A stretch of 64,000 bases of DNA from an uncultured Pelagibacteraceae bacterium (GTDB lineage: Bacteria; Pseudomonadota; Alphaproteobacteria; Pelagibacterales; Pelagibacteraceae). Position numbers and translations under genes: made by a program. The stretch's first letter is position 1. Every line of letters starts with the position of its first letter. The notes under the pieces were generated by a model, which searched no databases, was not told where the DNA came from, and was given only the letters and a program-made list of their open reading frames with translations. The stretch lies in assembly GCA_902616725.1 (NCBI GenBank), contig CACMTZ010000006.1, positions 35,279 through 99,278 of the forward strand, read 5' to 3'. Below, one piece after another: positions 46,729 to 54,732 of this stretch.

Positions 46729-48049
46729 CTGCCCTTAATTTACCTTTAGACGATTTGTTTAAAGCTTGGTTTAAATCCTCAATGATATCATCTACATGCT
46801 CAATGCCAATACAAAGTCTTACATAGCTCTGTGTAACTCCAGTTGCTGCAAGTTCTTTTTCATTTAATTGGCTATGAGTTGTGCTAGCAGGATGTATTGC
46901 TAAACTTCTTACATCACCAATATTTGCAACATGATAAAACATTTTTAAAGACTCAATGAATGTTTTTCCAGCCTCAATACCACCTTTTAATTCAATACCA
47001 ACCATTGGCCCATAACCGCCCTTTAGGTATTTTTTTGCTCTATCAGCGATTGGTTTATTATGTTCAGTGGAATAGATTACTTTTGTAACCTCTTTGTGTT
47101 TTTTTAAAAAATTAACAACTTTCTCAGCATTCTCGCAATGTTGTTTCATACGTAAGGCTACAGTCTCCAAACCCTGAATTATAGCAAATGCATTATCAGG
47201 TGCTAATGCAGAACCAAGATCTCTTAGTAAACATACTCTAGCTCTCACTGCAAAAGGAACATTTGCTCCTGTAAGCTCAGGCACCGCTTTACCCCATATT
47301 ACACCACCATAACTAGCATCAGGTTCATTAAATAAAGGTTGTCTTTTTGGATCAGCAGTCCAATCAAAATTACCACTATCAACAATGCTGCCTGCTACTG
47401 CGGTTCCATGTCCACCAATATATTTAGTAAGTGAATGAATTACTATGGCTGCACCATGTTCGATAGGTTTACAAATAACTGGTGATGCAGTGTTGTCCAT
47501 GATTAATGGAATATTATATTTTCTGCCAATATCAGAAACTTCCTTAATAGGAAAAACTCTAAGATATGGATTTGGTAAAGTTTCTCCATAAAAAGCTCTT
47601 GTTTTATCATCTACCATTTTTTCAAAATTTTTTGGATCACTTGGGTCCGCATATCTAATTTCAATACCCAATTTACTTAATGTATGAGTAAACAAAGATA
47701 CAGTTCCACCATATAGATCTGTTGAACTTACAATGTTGTCACCCGCTTGAGCCACATTTAATATTGCAAAAGATGAAGCTGTTTGACCCGAAGATACTGT
47801 TACACAAGATAATCCTCCCTCTAAAGCTGCAACTCTTTTTTCTAAAACATCATTGGTCGGATTCATAATTCTCGTGTAGATGTTTCCAAATTCTTTTAAT
47901 GCAAAAAGATTAGCAGCATGCTCAGTATTATTAAATTGATACGATGTCGTTCTATAGATAGGTACAGCTACAGCATTTGTGGCTGGATCACTTTTATAGT
48001 CACCACCATGAATGGCTATAGTTTCTGGATTATTTCTTTTTGTACTCAT
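46721..48049 (-). CDS. metY: O-acetylhomoserine sulfhydrylase (MetY)
   Basis: PLP enzyme of the Cys/Met metabolism family, 442 residues. It forms homocysteine (or methionine with methanethiol) from acetylated homoserine. The PLP lysine is in VIHSLTKYIGGHGTAVAG, and GNIYTRIMNPTNDVLEKR is the substrate-binding block. It has a strong Shine-Dalgarno (AAGGAGT, minus strand of 48054-48060) that lies inside a tandem SAM riboswitch leader, so expression should fall when SAM is plentiful. Hom at 50425 makes its precursor. Confidence 0.94.
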   Translation of the reverse strand: MSTKRNNPETIAIHGGDYKSDPATNAVAVPIYRTTSYQFNNTEHAANLFALKEFGNIYTRIMNPTNDVLEKRVAALEGGLSCVTVSSGQTASSFAILNVAQAGDNIVSSTDLYGGTVSLFTHTLSKLGIEIRYADPSDPKNFEKMVDDKTRAFYGETLPNPYLRVFPIKEVSDIGRKYNIPLIMDNTASPVICKPIEHGAAIVIHSLTKYIGGHGTAVAGSIVDSGNFDWTADPKRQPLFNEPDASYGGVIWGKAVPELTGANVPFAVRARVCLLRDLGSALAPDNAFAIIQGLETVALRMKQHCENAEKVVNFLKKHKEVTKVIYSTEHNKPIADRAKKYLKGGYGPMVGIELKGGIEAGKTFIESLKMFYHVANIGDVRSLAIHPASTTHSQLNEKELAATGVTQSYVRLCIGIEHVDDIIEDLNQALNKSSKGKLRAVS

Positions 48050-48112
48050 TTTTACTCCTTTTTTAGTACTTTTGCTTTATGCAAGGCGCACAATATAGTT
48101 CAAATGCCTACC
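48050..48112 (-). promoter_or_regulatory. SAM-V-like riboswitch overlapping the metY ribosome-binding site
   Basis: On the minus strand, AGGC (plus 48106-48109) and GCCT (48084-48087) close a stem around GAACTATATTGT; an ATAAA segment follows inside a UUGC/GCAA hairpin, then ACTAAAAAAGGAGT runs through the Shine-Dalgarno. The ATTG, ATAAA and CTAAAAAAGG elements match the SAM-II/SAM-V core. In known SAM-V RNAs of Pelagibacter the ribosome-binding site is within the aptamer, which fits. I am less sure of the pairing details than for the upstream element. Confidence 0.7.
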
Positions 48113-48126
48113 GATTTTATGAGAAT

Positions 48127-48175
48127 TTCCTTTTTAGCAGTTTATGCCCGCAATAGGATCAAATCGGCAATCTCT
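48127..48175 (-). promoter_or_regulatory. SAM-II riboswitch upstream of metY
   Basis: On the minus strand the RNA reads TGCC (plus 48166-48169), GATTTGATCCTATTGC, then GGGCA, ATAAA, and GCTAAAAAGGAAA. P1 forms between TGCC and GGCA (48145-48148); the loop TCC pairs with GGA (48128-48130) as the H-type pseudoknot. This matches the SAM-II core element for element. It lies upstream of a second, SAM-V-like element in the same leader. Confidence 0.85.
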
Positions 48176-48215
48176 TTTTAACAGAATAGAGTTGTTTTAC
48201 AAGGTAAATATAAAA

Positions 48216-48243
48216 TTGACTTTAAACCTAATAATAGTATTAA
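48216..48243 (+). promoter_or_regulatory. Promoter of the rplM-rpsI operon
   Basis: TTGACT at 48216-48221 and TATTAA at 48238-48243 with a 16-nt spacer. The -10 ends 10 nt before the rplM ATG, so the 5' leader would be only a few bases long. Confidence 0.55.
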
Positions 48244-48253
48244 TCCTCGCGTA

Positions 48254-48712
48254 ATGACGAAATTTGTTAAAAAAAGCGAGCTTAATTCATCTTGGTTTGA
48301 AATTGATGCAAAAAATGCTGTTGTAGGAAGACTTGCAACAATTGTATCTAAAATCATAAGAGGAAAAAATAAAGCAACATACACTCCTCATATGGACACA
48401 GGAGATTTTGTAGTAGTCAAAAATATAGAGCATGCAAAATTTACAGGAAAAAAATTTCAAAATAAGAAATATTACAGACACACTGGCCATCCTGGAGGTA
48501 TTAAAGAAACAACACCAGAAAAATTACATGAAAAAAAACCAGGTGAGGCATTAAAATTAGCAGTCAAAAGAATGTTACCAGGTGGTGTTTTAGGAAGAAA
48601 ACAACTTACAAAACTTAAAATATATACTGGTGACAGTCATCCTCACTCAGCTCAAAATCCTAAAGTAATTGAATTAGATAAGTTAAATAGCAAGAATATA
48701 GCAAGAAATTAA
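48254..48712 (+). CDS. rplM: Ribosomal protein L13
   Basis: Large-subunit protein of 152 residues: WFEIDAKNAVVGRLATIVSKIIRGK at the N-terminus, YYRHTGHPGG and LGRKQLTKLKIYTGDSHPH later, all canonical. No Shine-Dalgarno is visible and the predicted leader is very short. Co-transcribed with rpsI, one base apart. Confidence 0.97.
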   Translation: MTKFVKKSELNSSWFEIDAKNAVVGRLATIVSKIIRGKNKATYTPHMDTGDFVVVKNIEHAKFTGKKFQNKKYYRHTGHPGGIKETTPEKLHEKKPGEALKLAVKRMLPGGVLGRKQLTKLKIYTGDSHPHSAQNPKVIELDKLNSKNIARN

Positions 48713-48713
48713 T

Positions 48714-49151
48714 ATGGAAAACGCTCAAACTTCATCAAAAACAACAAAATTAAAACTTGATTTTAAGGATAGCAAATATGCAACTGGAAGAAGGAAAACA
48801 TCTATTGCAAGAGTTTGGCTTAAAAAGGGTTCAGGAAAAATTTATGTTAATGGCAAATTATACAATGAGTATTTTGCTAGTGAGAGTCACAAAATGCAAA
48901 TTACAAGACCTTTTGAATTAATTAATCAAGCGACAGATTATGATGTGAGATGTAATGTTAAAGGCGGTGGTCCAACAGGACAAGCGGGGGCAATGGTACA
49001 TGGAATTTCAAAAGCTTTAGTATTATTTGATGAAAGCTTTAAATCTACACTTAGAACTGAGAAATTAACCACGAGAGACTCCAGGGCAGTTGAAAGAAAA
49101 AAACCTGGAAGAAGAAAAGCTAGAAGAAGCTTTCAGTTTTCTAAAAGATAA
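48714..49151 (+). CDS. rpsI: Ribosomal protein S9
   Basis: Small-subunit protein of 145 residues with an N-terminal extension of about 20 residues, then YATGRRKTSIARVWLKKGSG, VKGGGPTGQAGAMVHGISKAL and the basic C-terminal KKPGRRKARRSFQFSKR whose tail reaches the P site. Follows rplM directly. Confidence 0.97.
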   Translation: MENAQTSSKTTKLKLDFKDSKYATGRRKTSIARVWLKKGSGKIYVNGKLYNEYFASESHKMQITRPFELINQATDYDVRCNVKGGGPTGQAGAMVHGISKALVLFDESFKSTLRTEKLTTRDSRAVERKKPGRRKARRSFQFSKR

Positions 49152-49170
49152 TTTTTTTTTAATTTTTAAC

Positions 49171-49179
49171 TGTTATAAT
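49171..49179 (+). promoter_or_regulatory. Extended -10 promoter next to the argC start codon
   Basis: TGTTATAAT: a consensus TATAAT at 49174-49179 with an extended TG at 49171-49172. Only 5 nt separate it from the argC ATG, so transcription would begin at or inside the start codon and yield a leaderless message. Confidence 0.5.
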
Positions 49180-49184
49180 AAGAA

Positions 49185-50207
49185 ATGCCTAAGCTTAATG
49201 TATTAGTCGCTGGATCAACTGGTTATATTGGTATCCAATTGATAAAATTGTTAAACAAACATAAATATGTAAAAATAAAGTATTTATGTGGAAATACATC
49301 AGTAGGAAAAAAAATTTCTGATTACGATAAAACAATTGGATTAAAAAGATTACCCAAAATTGTAAAATTCAATAAAAAATTTTTGAATGAAATTGATGTT
49401 GTATTTACAGCACTTCCCAATGGAGAAGCGCAAGTAATTTCAAAATATTTGAATAAACAAAACGTTTTAATTGATCTTGCTGCAGATTTTAGGCTTCAAA
49501 AAGCTTTAGACTACAAAAAATGGTATAAAAAAGATCATAAAGCAAAATATAATATTAAGAATAGTATTTATTCTTTACCTGAAATTACAGGTAAAAAAGT
49601 TCAAGATTATAAAATTATTTCTTGTCCCGGATGTTATCCGACTTCTATTCTATTACCTTTAATACCTTTATTAAAAAGTAGATTAATAAAAAATTATAAT
49701 ATTATAATTGATTCAAAATCAGGATATTCTGGTGCTGGAAGAGGTGTACACAAAAAATATAAAAATAAAAATTTGTATGAATCTTTAAGCGCTTATGGTG
49801 TTGGATCACACAGACATAATTCTGAAATTGAAGAAATGATCAAGAGATGCGTTAAAGGAAATATTCAATTTGATTTTACTCCTCATTTATCACCTATGTT
49901 TAGAGGCATTTTAAGCACAATTTATGTTGAGCTTAATCAGACTTCTTCAGCATCAAAAATATTAAAAACGTTGAAAAAATATTATAAAAAAGCAAATTTT
50001 ATAAAAATTTTAAATAAAGACAAATTAATAAGCACAAATGATGTAATTAATACGAATAATTGCAATATATCTGTTTGTAAATCAAAAAATAAGAATAAGA
50101 TAATTATACTTTCTGCTATTGATAATCTTATCAAAGGGGGAGCGGGTCAAGCTATACAAAATATGAATATGAAATTTAATTTTCCAAAAGATGCTGGCTT
50201 TAAATGA
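49185..50207 (+). CDS. argC: N-acetyl-gamma-glutamyl-phosphate reductase
   Basis: Third step of arginine synthesis, 340 residues. An N-terminal NAD(P)-binding motif (VAGSTGYIGIQL) and the catalytic cysteine in IISCPGCYPTSILLPL are clear, with SGYSGAGRG downstream. Order rplM-rpsI-argC is typical of alphaproteobacteria. Overlaps the next small gene by 4 nt. Confidence 0.95.
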   Translation: MPKLNVLVAGSTGYIGIQLIKLLNKHKYVKIKYLCGNTSVGKKISDYDKTIGLKRLPKIVKFNKKFLNEIDVVFTALPNGEAQVISKYLNKQNVLIDLAADFRLQKALDYKKWYKKDHKAKYNIKNSIYSLPEITGKKVQDYKIISCPGCYPTSILLPLIPLLKSRLIKNYNIIIDSKSGYSGAGRGVHKKYKNKNLYESLSAYGVGSHRHNSEIEEMIKRCVKGNIQFDFTPHLSPMFRGILSTIYVELNQTSSASKILKTLKKYYKKANFIKILNKDKLISTNDVINTNNCNISVCKSKNKNKIIILSAIDNLIKGGAGQAIQNMNMKFNFPKDAGFK

Positions 50208-50425
50208 ATAGATTATTATTTATAGCCATCTTCATATTTTTAAATGCATGTTCATTTAATATTGACTCTAAATATTGGAATGAGAAAAGTGATAAAAAAA
50301 ATGTTAATAACAAACTGATTGAAATAATAAAAAAATCAAATGATATTAGATTAATGACAATTGAAGAGTATGAAATTTATATTAATAATTATATCAAAAA
50401 AAGTAAATTTCCAGATATTAACTAA
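50204..50425 (+). CDS. Small lipoprotein of unknown function between argC and hom
   Basis: A 73-residue protein with a lipoprotein signal: hydrophobic residues 4-15 and lipobox LNAC (Cys at about 16). The rest is charged with predicted helices (LIEIIKKSNDIRLMTIEEYEIYINNYIKK). It overlaps argC by 4 nt and hom by 1 nt, so it is translated as part of the operon, yet nothing in arginine or threonine synthesis calls for a lipoprotein. I do not recognise it. Confidence 0.72.
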   Translation: MNRLLFIAIFIFLNACSFNIDSKYWNEKSDKKNVNNKLIEIIKKSNDIRLMTIEEYEIYINNYIKKSKFPDIN

Positions 50426-51717
50426 TGAATAAGAATATAAATATTGCACTAGTTGGATTAGGTCAGGTTGGAATATTTTTGTATAATGAATTAAATTTAA
50501 AAAAGAAAGAAATCGAGATAAAAACTGGAAAAAAAATAAATATTGTAGCTGTATCTGCCAAAAATAAAAATAAAAAAAGACGATTTAACATAGATAAAAA
50601 AATTTTTTATTCTAATCCTTTAAAAATTTTTCAAGAAAAAAAAATAGATATTTTATTTGAATGTATTGGTTTATCTGATGGTATTTCCAAAAAAATAGTA
50701 GAATACGCTTTGAAAAATAAAGTAAATGTAATTACACCGAATAAAGCATTAATTGCTAAACATGGTGATTATTTAGCGAAACTAGCTGAAATGAATAAAG
50801 TAAATCTAGAGTTCGAAGCCTCTGTAGCTGGAGGAATTCCAATTCTTCGAACTATTAAAGAAGGTTTAGCAACTAATAAAATTAAAAAAGTTTATGGAAT
50901 TCTAAATGGGACAACTAATTATATCTTATCAGAGATGGAAAATAGTAACGAAAGTTTTGAAAAAGTTTTAAAGAAAGCTCAAGCACTTGGTTATGCTGAA
51001 CCAGGTAATCCTAAATTAGATCTTAATGGTTTTGATGCTTTTGCTAAAATTAGAATTTTATCAGCGCTTTCATTTAATATCAAAATATCAAAAAGTAACT
51101 GTATAATGGAAGGAATTGAAAACATTAAACTAGAAGATATTAAAATAGCAAATCAATTAGGTTTGAGGATAAAATTACTTGGGATTTCTGAAATTATTAA
51201 TAATCAATTATTCGAAACGGTGCATCCATGTTTAGTTAGTAAAAACTCATATATCGGAAATGTGAATGGTGTAATGAATGCGGTTATTACAGAGGGCAAA
51301 CCAGTGGGTCAAAGTATTTTACAAGGAGAGGGGGCAGGTCCTGGACCAACTTCATCATCCTTATTATCAGATTTACTATCAATTTTGAGAGGAAATATAA
51401 AACCCCCTTTTGGAATTTCTTATAATAAAAGAAAATCTATAAAACCCTTTAACAATCAAAATTATTCTAATTCATTATATCTTAGATTTGAGGTTAAGGA
51501 TAAACAGGGCGTTTTATCTTTAATAACAAATCGATTATCAAAATTTAAGATCTCAGTAAAAAGAATTATCCAAACTCCTGATAAGAAAAATAAGAAGGCT
51601 ACTATTGTTATAATAAGCCATAAAACTACTGAAAAAAATATAAAAAATTGTCTATCAATTTTTAAAAAAAATGAAAATATTCTCAAATTTCCAACTTTAA
51701 TTAGACTTTATAATTAA
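50425..51717 (+). CDS. hom: Homoserine dehydrogenase with C-terminal ACT domain
   Basis: Reduces aspartate semialdehyde to homoserine, 430 residues. The nucleotide-binding motif is ALVGLGQVGIFLYN, the catalytic region includes SVAGGIPILRTIKEGLATNKI and GILNGTTNYILSEM. The last 85 residues form an ACT domain (LRFEVKDKQGVLSLITNRLSK) that would bind threonine for feedback control. It supplies precursor for MetY upstream. Confidence 0.94.
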   Translation: MNKNINIALVGLGQVGIFLYNELNLKKKEIEIKTGKKINIVAVSAKNKNKKRRFNIDKKIFYSNPLKIFQEKKIDILFECIGLSDGISKKIVEYALKNKVNVITPNKALIAKHGDYLAKLAEMNKVNLEFEASVAGGIPILRTIKEGLATNKIKKVYGILNGTTNYILSEMENSNESFEKVLKKAQALGYAEPGNPKLDLNGFDAFAKIRILSALSFNIKISKSNCIMEGIENIKLEDIKIANQLGLRIKLLGISEIINNQLFETVHPCLVSKNSYIGNVNGVMNAVITEGKPVGQSILQGEGAGPGPTSSSLLSDLLSILRGNIKPPFGISYNKRKSIKPFNNQNYSNSLYLRFEVKDKQGVLSLITNRLSKFKISVKRIIQTPDKKNKKATIVIISHKTTEKNIKNCLSIFKKNENILKFPTLIRLYN

Positions 51718-52619
51718 TGGATATTTATATAAAACTTTTTGAAGTTTTGTTTCCAGTATTCTTTGTTGTGGGCATTGGATATTATCTTGGTAAAAAAAAT
51801 CCTAAAATTGATACTACATTTATCACTAATTTTGCTGCAAATGTTGGCACACCAGCAATGATTATTTATGCATTAAATCCGGTAAATATATCGTTTACTA
51901 TTTTCATTAACTACTTTTGGTACTATGCAATCGCAATTGTTGGGTTCATTATTGTTGGAATAATAATATTATTTCTTTTAAATACTAAAGATATAATAAG
52001 AGAACTTCCGCCTTTAACAATGCCTAATACTGGTAATATGGGTTTACCAATATGTTTATTCGCGTATGGTTCTCAAGGGCTTGGTGTTTCAGCTGCTATT
52101 TCTGCCCTAATCATTTTGTGTCACTTTACATTAGGTGTTTTTTTAGCAGATAGAAAATTTAGTTTACAAGTCATACTAAAAAGCCCACCTTTTTATGCAA
52201 TCATTATTGCAGTTTTTTTACTTTATTATGATTATGAACTTCCAGGATTTATAGAAAATACTACTTTTTTATTAATGTATGCCACAATATTTTTAATTTT
52301 AATGTCATTAGGAATAGCACTAACAAGACTTAAAGTTTTTTCACTTAACAGGGCAATATTTTCTTCTTTAGGCCGTGTGATTGTTGGACCTATTATTGGT
52401 TATTTATTGATATTATATTTTGGTCTAGAAGGGTTCGCAGCTGGTGTATTACTGATACAATGTTCAATGCCTAGCGCGGTTCTTAATTATCTTGTTGCAT
52501 CAATTTATTCACCTAAAAAAATTGTTGATAGTGTTGCTAGTACTATTGTTGTGTCAACACTCATGTCTTTTATAACTATTCCAATTGTTGTATTCTTTGC
52601 TTTAAAATACTTTAATTAA
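51717..52619 (+). CDS. AEC-family transporter
   Basis: A 300-residue membrane protein with about ten helices of the auxin efflux carrier family (malonate/malate-type permeases in bacteria). NFAANVGTPAMIIYAL and PNTGNMGLPICLFAYG hold the paired conserved Asn/Pro segments, and SMPSAVLNYLVASIY is the late signature. Substrate unknown. Overlaps hom by one base. Confidence 0.85.
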   Translation: MDIYIKLFEVLFPVFFVVGIGYYLGKKNPKIDTTFITNFAANVGTPAMIIYALNPVNISFTIFINYFWYYAIAIVGFIIVGIIILFLLNTKDIIRELPPLTMPNTGNMGLPICLFAYGSQGLGVSAAISALIILCHFTLGVFLADRKFSLQVILKSPPFYAIIIAVFLLYYDYELPGFIENTTFLLMYATIFLILMSLGIALTRLKVFSLNRAIFSSLGRVIVGPIIGYLLILYFGLEGFAAGVLLIQCSMPSAVLNYLVASIYSPKKIVDSVASTIVVSTLMSFITIPIVVFFALKYFN

Positions 52620-52635
52620 TCTATATCCTTCTTAT

Positions 52636-53487
52636 ATGAAGGCTATTACATTTAATCTTTTAGCATGGATAATGCTTCCAATTATGGATGGTTTTGCTAA
52701 ATATTTGAGCGCAGAATTACCTGTATTACAAATTACTTGGGCAAGATATTTTTTTACTGTGGCATTCACTTTACCAATTATGTTTTTCTTTTTTCGAGAA
52801 AATCTTGTTTGGACAGATAAACCGAAGCTACAATTTATAAGAGGCTTAATACTTTTAACAGCAAATATTTGTTTCTTTTATGCCATTTCAGTTATCTCTT
52901 TAGCAAAAGCATTAACTTTGGCATTTGTTGCACCTTTGATTGTTACAGCTTTTTCTCCAATTTTTTTAGGTGAGAAGGTTGGATTTAGAAGATGGTCAGC
53001 TGTAATTATAGGATTTATAGGATCCTTGGTTGTTATAAGACCTGGTTTTGTAGAAATTAATTTAGCAAGTATTGCTGCGCTTGGAACAGGAATAATGTAT
53101 GGATTTTATTTAATTATCACTCGTAAGTTAAGTACTTCAGACAATCCTTTATTAACTTTATTGTTAACTGGTGTAGTAGGGGCTATTATTATTTCATGTG
53201 TAATGCCTTTTGTTTGGATTAAGCCAACAATTAATCAGTGGTCATTGATGGCTGCTATTGGTGTATTTGCCTGCGTAGGTCACTTATTTTTAATATTATC
53301 TTTAAAATACGCTGATGCTTCAATATTAGCTCCATTTAGTTATTTTGAGATCATTACTAACATAATTATAGGTTATTATTTCTTTAGTGATTTCCCTGAC
53401 AATTGGACTTTCTTAGGTTTGTTTATTATTGTATTAAGTGGTATCTACATCTCAAGAAGAGAGAACTTAATAAAAAAAGTAAAATAA
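52636..53487 (+). CDS. EamA/DMT-family transporter
   Basis: A 283-residue drug/metabolite transporter with about ten helices and two EamA halves. AKALTLAFVAPLIVTAFSPIFLGEKV and the second-half LSLKYADASILAPFSYFEIITN are characteristic. Substrate unknown. It is the last ordinary gene before the accessory region. Confidence 0.87.
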   Translation: MKAITFNLLAWIMLPIMDGFAKYLSAELPVLQITWARYFFTVAFTLPIMFFFFRENLVWTDKPKLQFIRGLILLTANICFFYAISVISLAKALTLAFVAPLIVTAFSPIFLGEKVGFRRWSAVIIGFIGSLVVIRPGFVEINLASIAALGTGIMYGFYLIITRKLSTSDNPLLTLLLTGVVGAIIISCVMPFVWIKPTINQWSLMAAIGVFACVGHLFLILSLKYADASILAPFSYFEIITNIIIGYYFFSDFPDNWTFLGLFIIVLSGIYISRRENLIKKVK

Positions 53488-53947
53488 AAGGTAATATTTA
53501 TTTACTATTATTTAAAGTATTACATTAAGTATTTTTTATAAACTATTGTATTTATTGTTTTTTTATTAATGATAAAAATAATATAAATTTTGAATATTTA
53601 AAACCATTTAATGTTAAAATCACACTAATATGCATTGCAAGAGTGGAGATTTATAGCAAATTATGAAAAACATCAAATTTCCTTTTAAAATCAGGACTTT
53701 TTCGATTGTGGTTATGAAAATTCCAAAAAAATAGGGCAGTCCGAAAGCATTGATATAGTTGAATAGTAGAGCGATGCACTAATTGAATATAGCATTTAAA
53801 CGCCCATAGATAGGTCTATTTTTCATTTAGGTTAATATATGGTACAACTGGAGGGTGAACTAAGTTATTTGGAAAGTAATTTCACAAAAAGGTAAAAAAG
53901 CGTTGATTTTACTGACTTTTTTTACTTAAAAAAGGTTTAAAATAACT
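53488..53947. other. 460-nt spacer without a convincing gene; possible untranslated RNA
   Basis: No frame longer than about 25 codons starts here. The stretch 53740-53810 is less AT-rich than typical spacers of this window. It can form GCATTG/CGATGC and GGGC/GCCC pairings, and ATAGA-TAGG-TCTAT followed by five T (53806-53823) resembles a weak terminator. A promoter-like TTGAAT at 53590 and TAAAAT at 53615 lie upstream, though with a long 19-nt spacer. A small untranslated RNA from about 53627 to 53823 is possible but unproven. TTATTAATGATAA at 53563-53575 matches one recombinase-site arm in 11 of 13 positions. Confidence 0.3.
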
Positions 53948-54223
53948 CTAAATAACTACTTTTTCAGATCTTAATAATTTGAGCTTTTGCTTGATTCCAC
54001 CTCTACCTGAGTAACCTCCAAGAGCTCCATCAGATCTAATCACTCTATGACAAGGTATTTTTGGGGCATATGGGTTTTTAGCACAAGCATTAGCCACAGC
54101 TCTAGCTGATTTAGGGCTGTTTATTGCAGCAGCAACTTGTTTATATGTTCTTATCTTACCTTTTGGTATAGTTCTAAGGTATTTCCAGACTTTTAATTGA
54201 AATTTAGTGCCTTTAAGATGCAT
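53948..54223 (-). CDS. Minimal O6-alkylguanine-DNA alkyltransferase domain
   Basis: A 91-residue protein equal to the C-terminal DNA-binding/active-site domain of Ogt/MGMT: TKFQLKVWKYLRTIPKGKI, a helix-turn-helix with RAVANACAKNP, and the catalytic PCHRV. The usual N-terminal ribonuclease-H-like domain is missing. Alkyltransferase-like proteins of this size normally have Trp in place of the Cys, but the Cys is kept here, so direct repair activity is possible. In-frame stops lie 9 and 78 nt upstream of the ATG, in a GC-rich segment. Confidence 0.82.
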   Translation of the reverse strand: MHLKGTKFQLKVWKYLRTIPKGKIRTYKQVAAAINSPKSARAVANACAKNPYAPKIPCHRVIRSDGALGGYSGRGGIKQKLKLLRSEKVVI

Positions 54224-54420
54224 TTTTCTTCAGAAACCCCTGTTTCCTTGCACTTTTAAGGGTGCAAAGAACAGTTGTTTTGGCACGTCGTTGATGCGCT
54301 ACCGCCATGCCTCCCGTTCTGCATGTTCAGCGATGCTTTGCAGAACTTTCTGCCCCCTGGATTTGTACCTCTCGGCTTTTGTCCAATTGGCCAGTTAAGG
54401 GTTGCCCCTTAATTCACTTA
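54224..54420 (-). pseudogene. GC-rich segment with a stop-interrupted reading frame
   Basis: About 49% GC over 54241-54420, against roughly 30% around it. On the minus strand, in the same frame as the alkyltransferase domain, codons from CTG at 54394 read LANWTKAERYKSRGQKVLQS and on to REAWR, then TAG (54299-54301), then RINDVPKQLFFAPLKVQGNR, then TGA (54230-54232). The composition looks protein-like. Hairpins are also present: TTAAGGG/CCCTTAA with a GCAA loop, TTCTGCA/TGCAGAA, and TTGCAC/GTGCAA. It is either a decayed foreign gene or a structured element; I do not recognise the protein. Confidence 0.4.
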
Positions 54421-54507
54421 TATATTAACAGATATGATTTTAAAGCTGTATCACCTTTTAATTGATTCTGAAAATTTACAGCAATTCCTGTGAATATTGG
54501 GGATAAA

Positions 54508-54684
54508 TTAAGCTTTGAAAACTAGGATAAAATAGCTGATTAAAAATAAGATTGCTAAGATAGATAAAAAAATAGTTTCAACGCTTTTGCCATGATTTTT
54601 ATATTGAATTGAACTTAAAATAATAAATCCCACAGAGGTAATTAAAAACCATACAGCAGGAATTTCTCCATCAATTGAACCCAT
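54508..54684 (-). CDS. Small two-helix membrane protein of unknown function
   Basis: About 58 residues with two hydrophobic segments (around 10-25 and 36-55) joined by a charged loop (QYKNHGKSVET). The frame extends to an ATG at 54720, but that would place the promoter of the divergent recombinase inside coding sequence; the ATG at 54684 is preferred. No family recognised. It is part of the accessory region. Confidence 0.5.
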   Translation of the reverse strand: MGSIDGEIPAVWFLITSVGFIILSSIQYKNHGKSVETIFLSILAILFLISYFILVFKA

Positions 54685-54703
54685 AATTTTTATATTAAAA
54701 CTA

Positions 54704-54732
54704 TTGACATTAAAAATCACTTGATATATTAC
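54704..54732 (+). promoter_or_regulatory. Promoter of the tyrosine recombinase gene
   Basis: A consensus TTGACA at 54704-54709 and TATTAC at 54727-54732 with a 17-nt spacer (or TATATT at 54725 with 15 nt). The expected transcription start, near 54739, falls inside the inverted repeat at 54729-54761. Confidence 0.55.

Noticed and set aside
48178..48384. Minus-strand frame overlapping the rplM start
   Set aside because: It is antisense to L13 and its promoter, with no recognisable protein features.
53563..53575. Second recombinase site suggested by TTATTAATGATAA
   Set aside because: It matches one arm at 11 of 13 positions, but no right arm follows at the required spacing, so it is at best a half-site and may be chance.
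54207..54398. A 63-codon plus-strand frame with several cysteines
   Set aside because: It lies opposite the GC-rich relic, has no family resemblance and no ribosome-binding site; the minus-strand frame is more protein-like.
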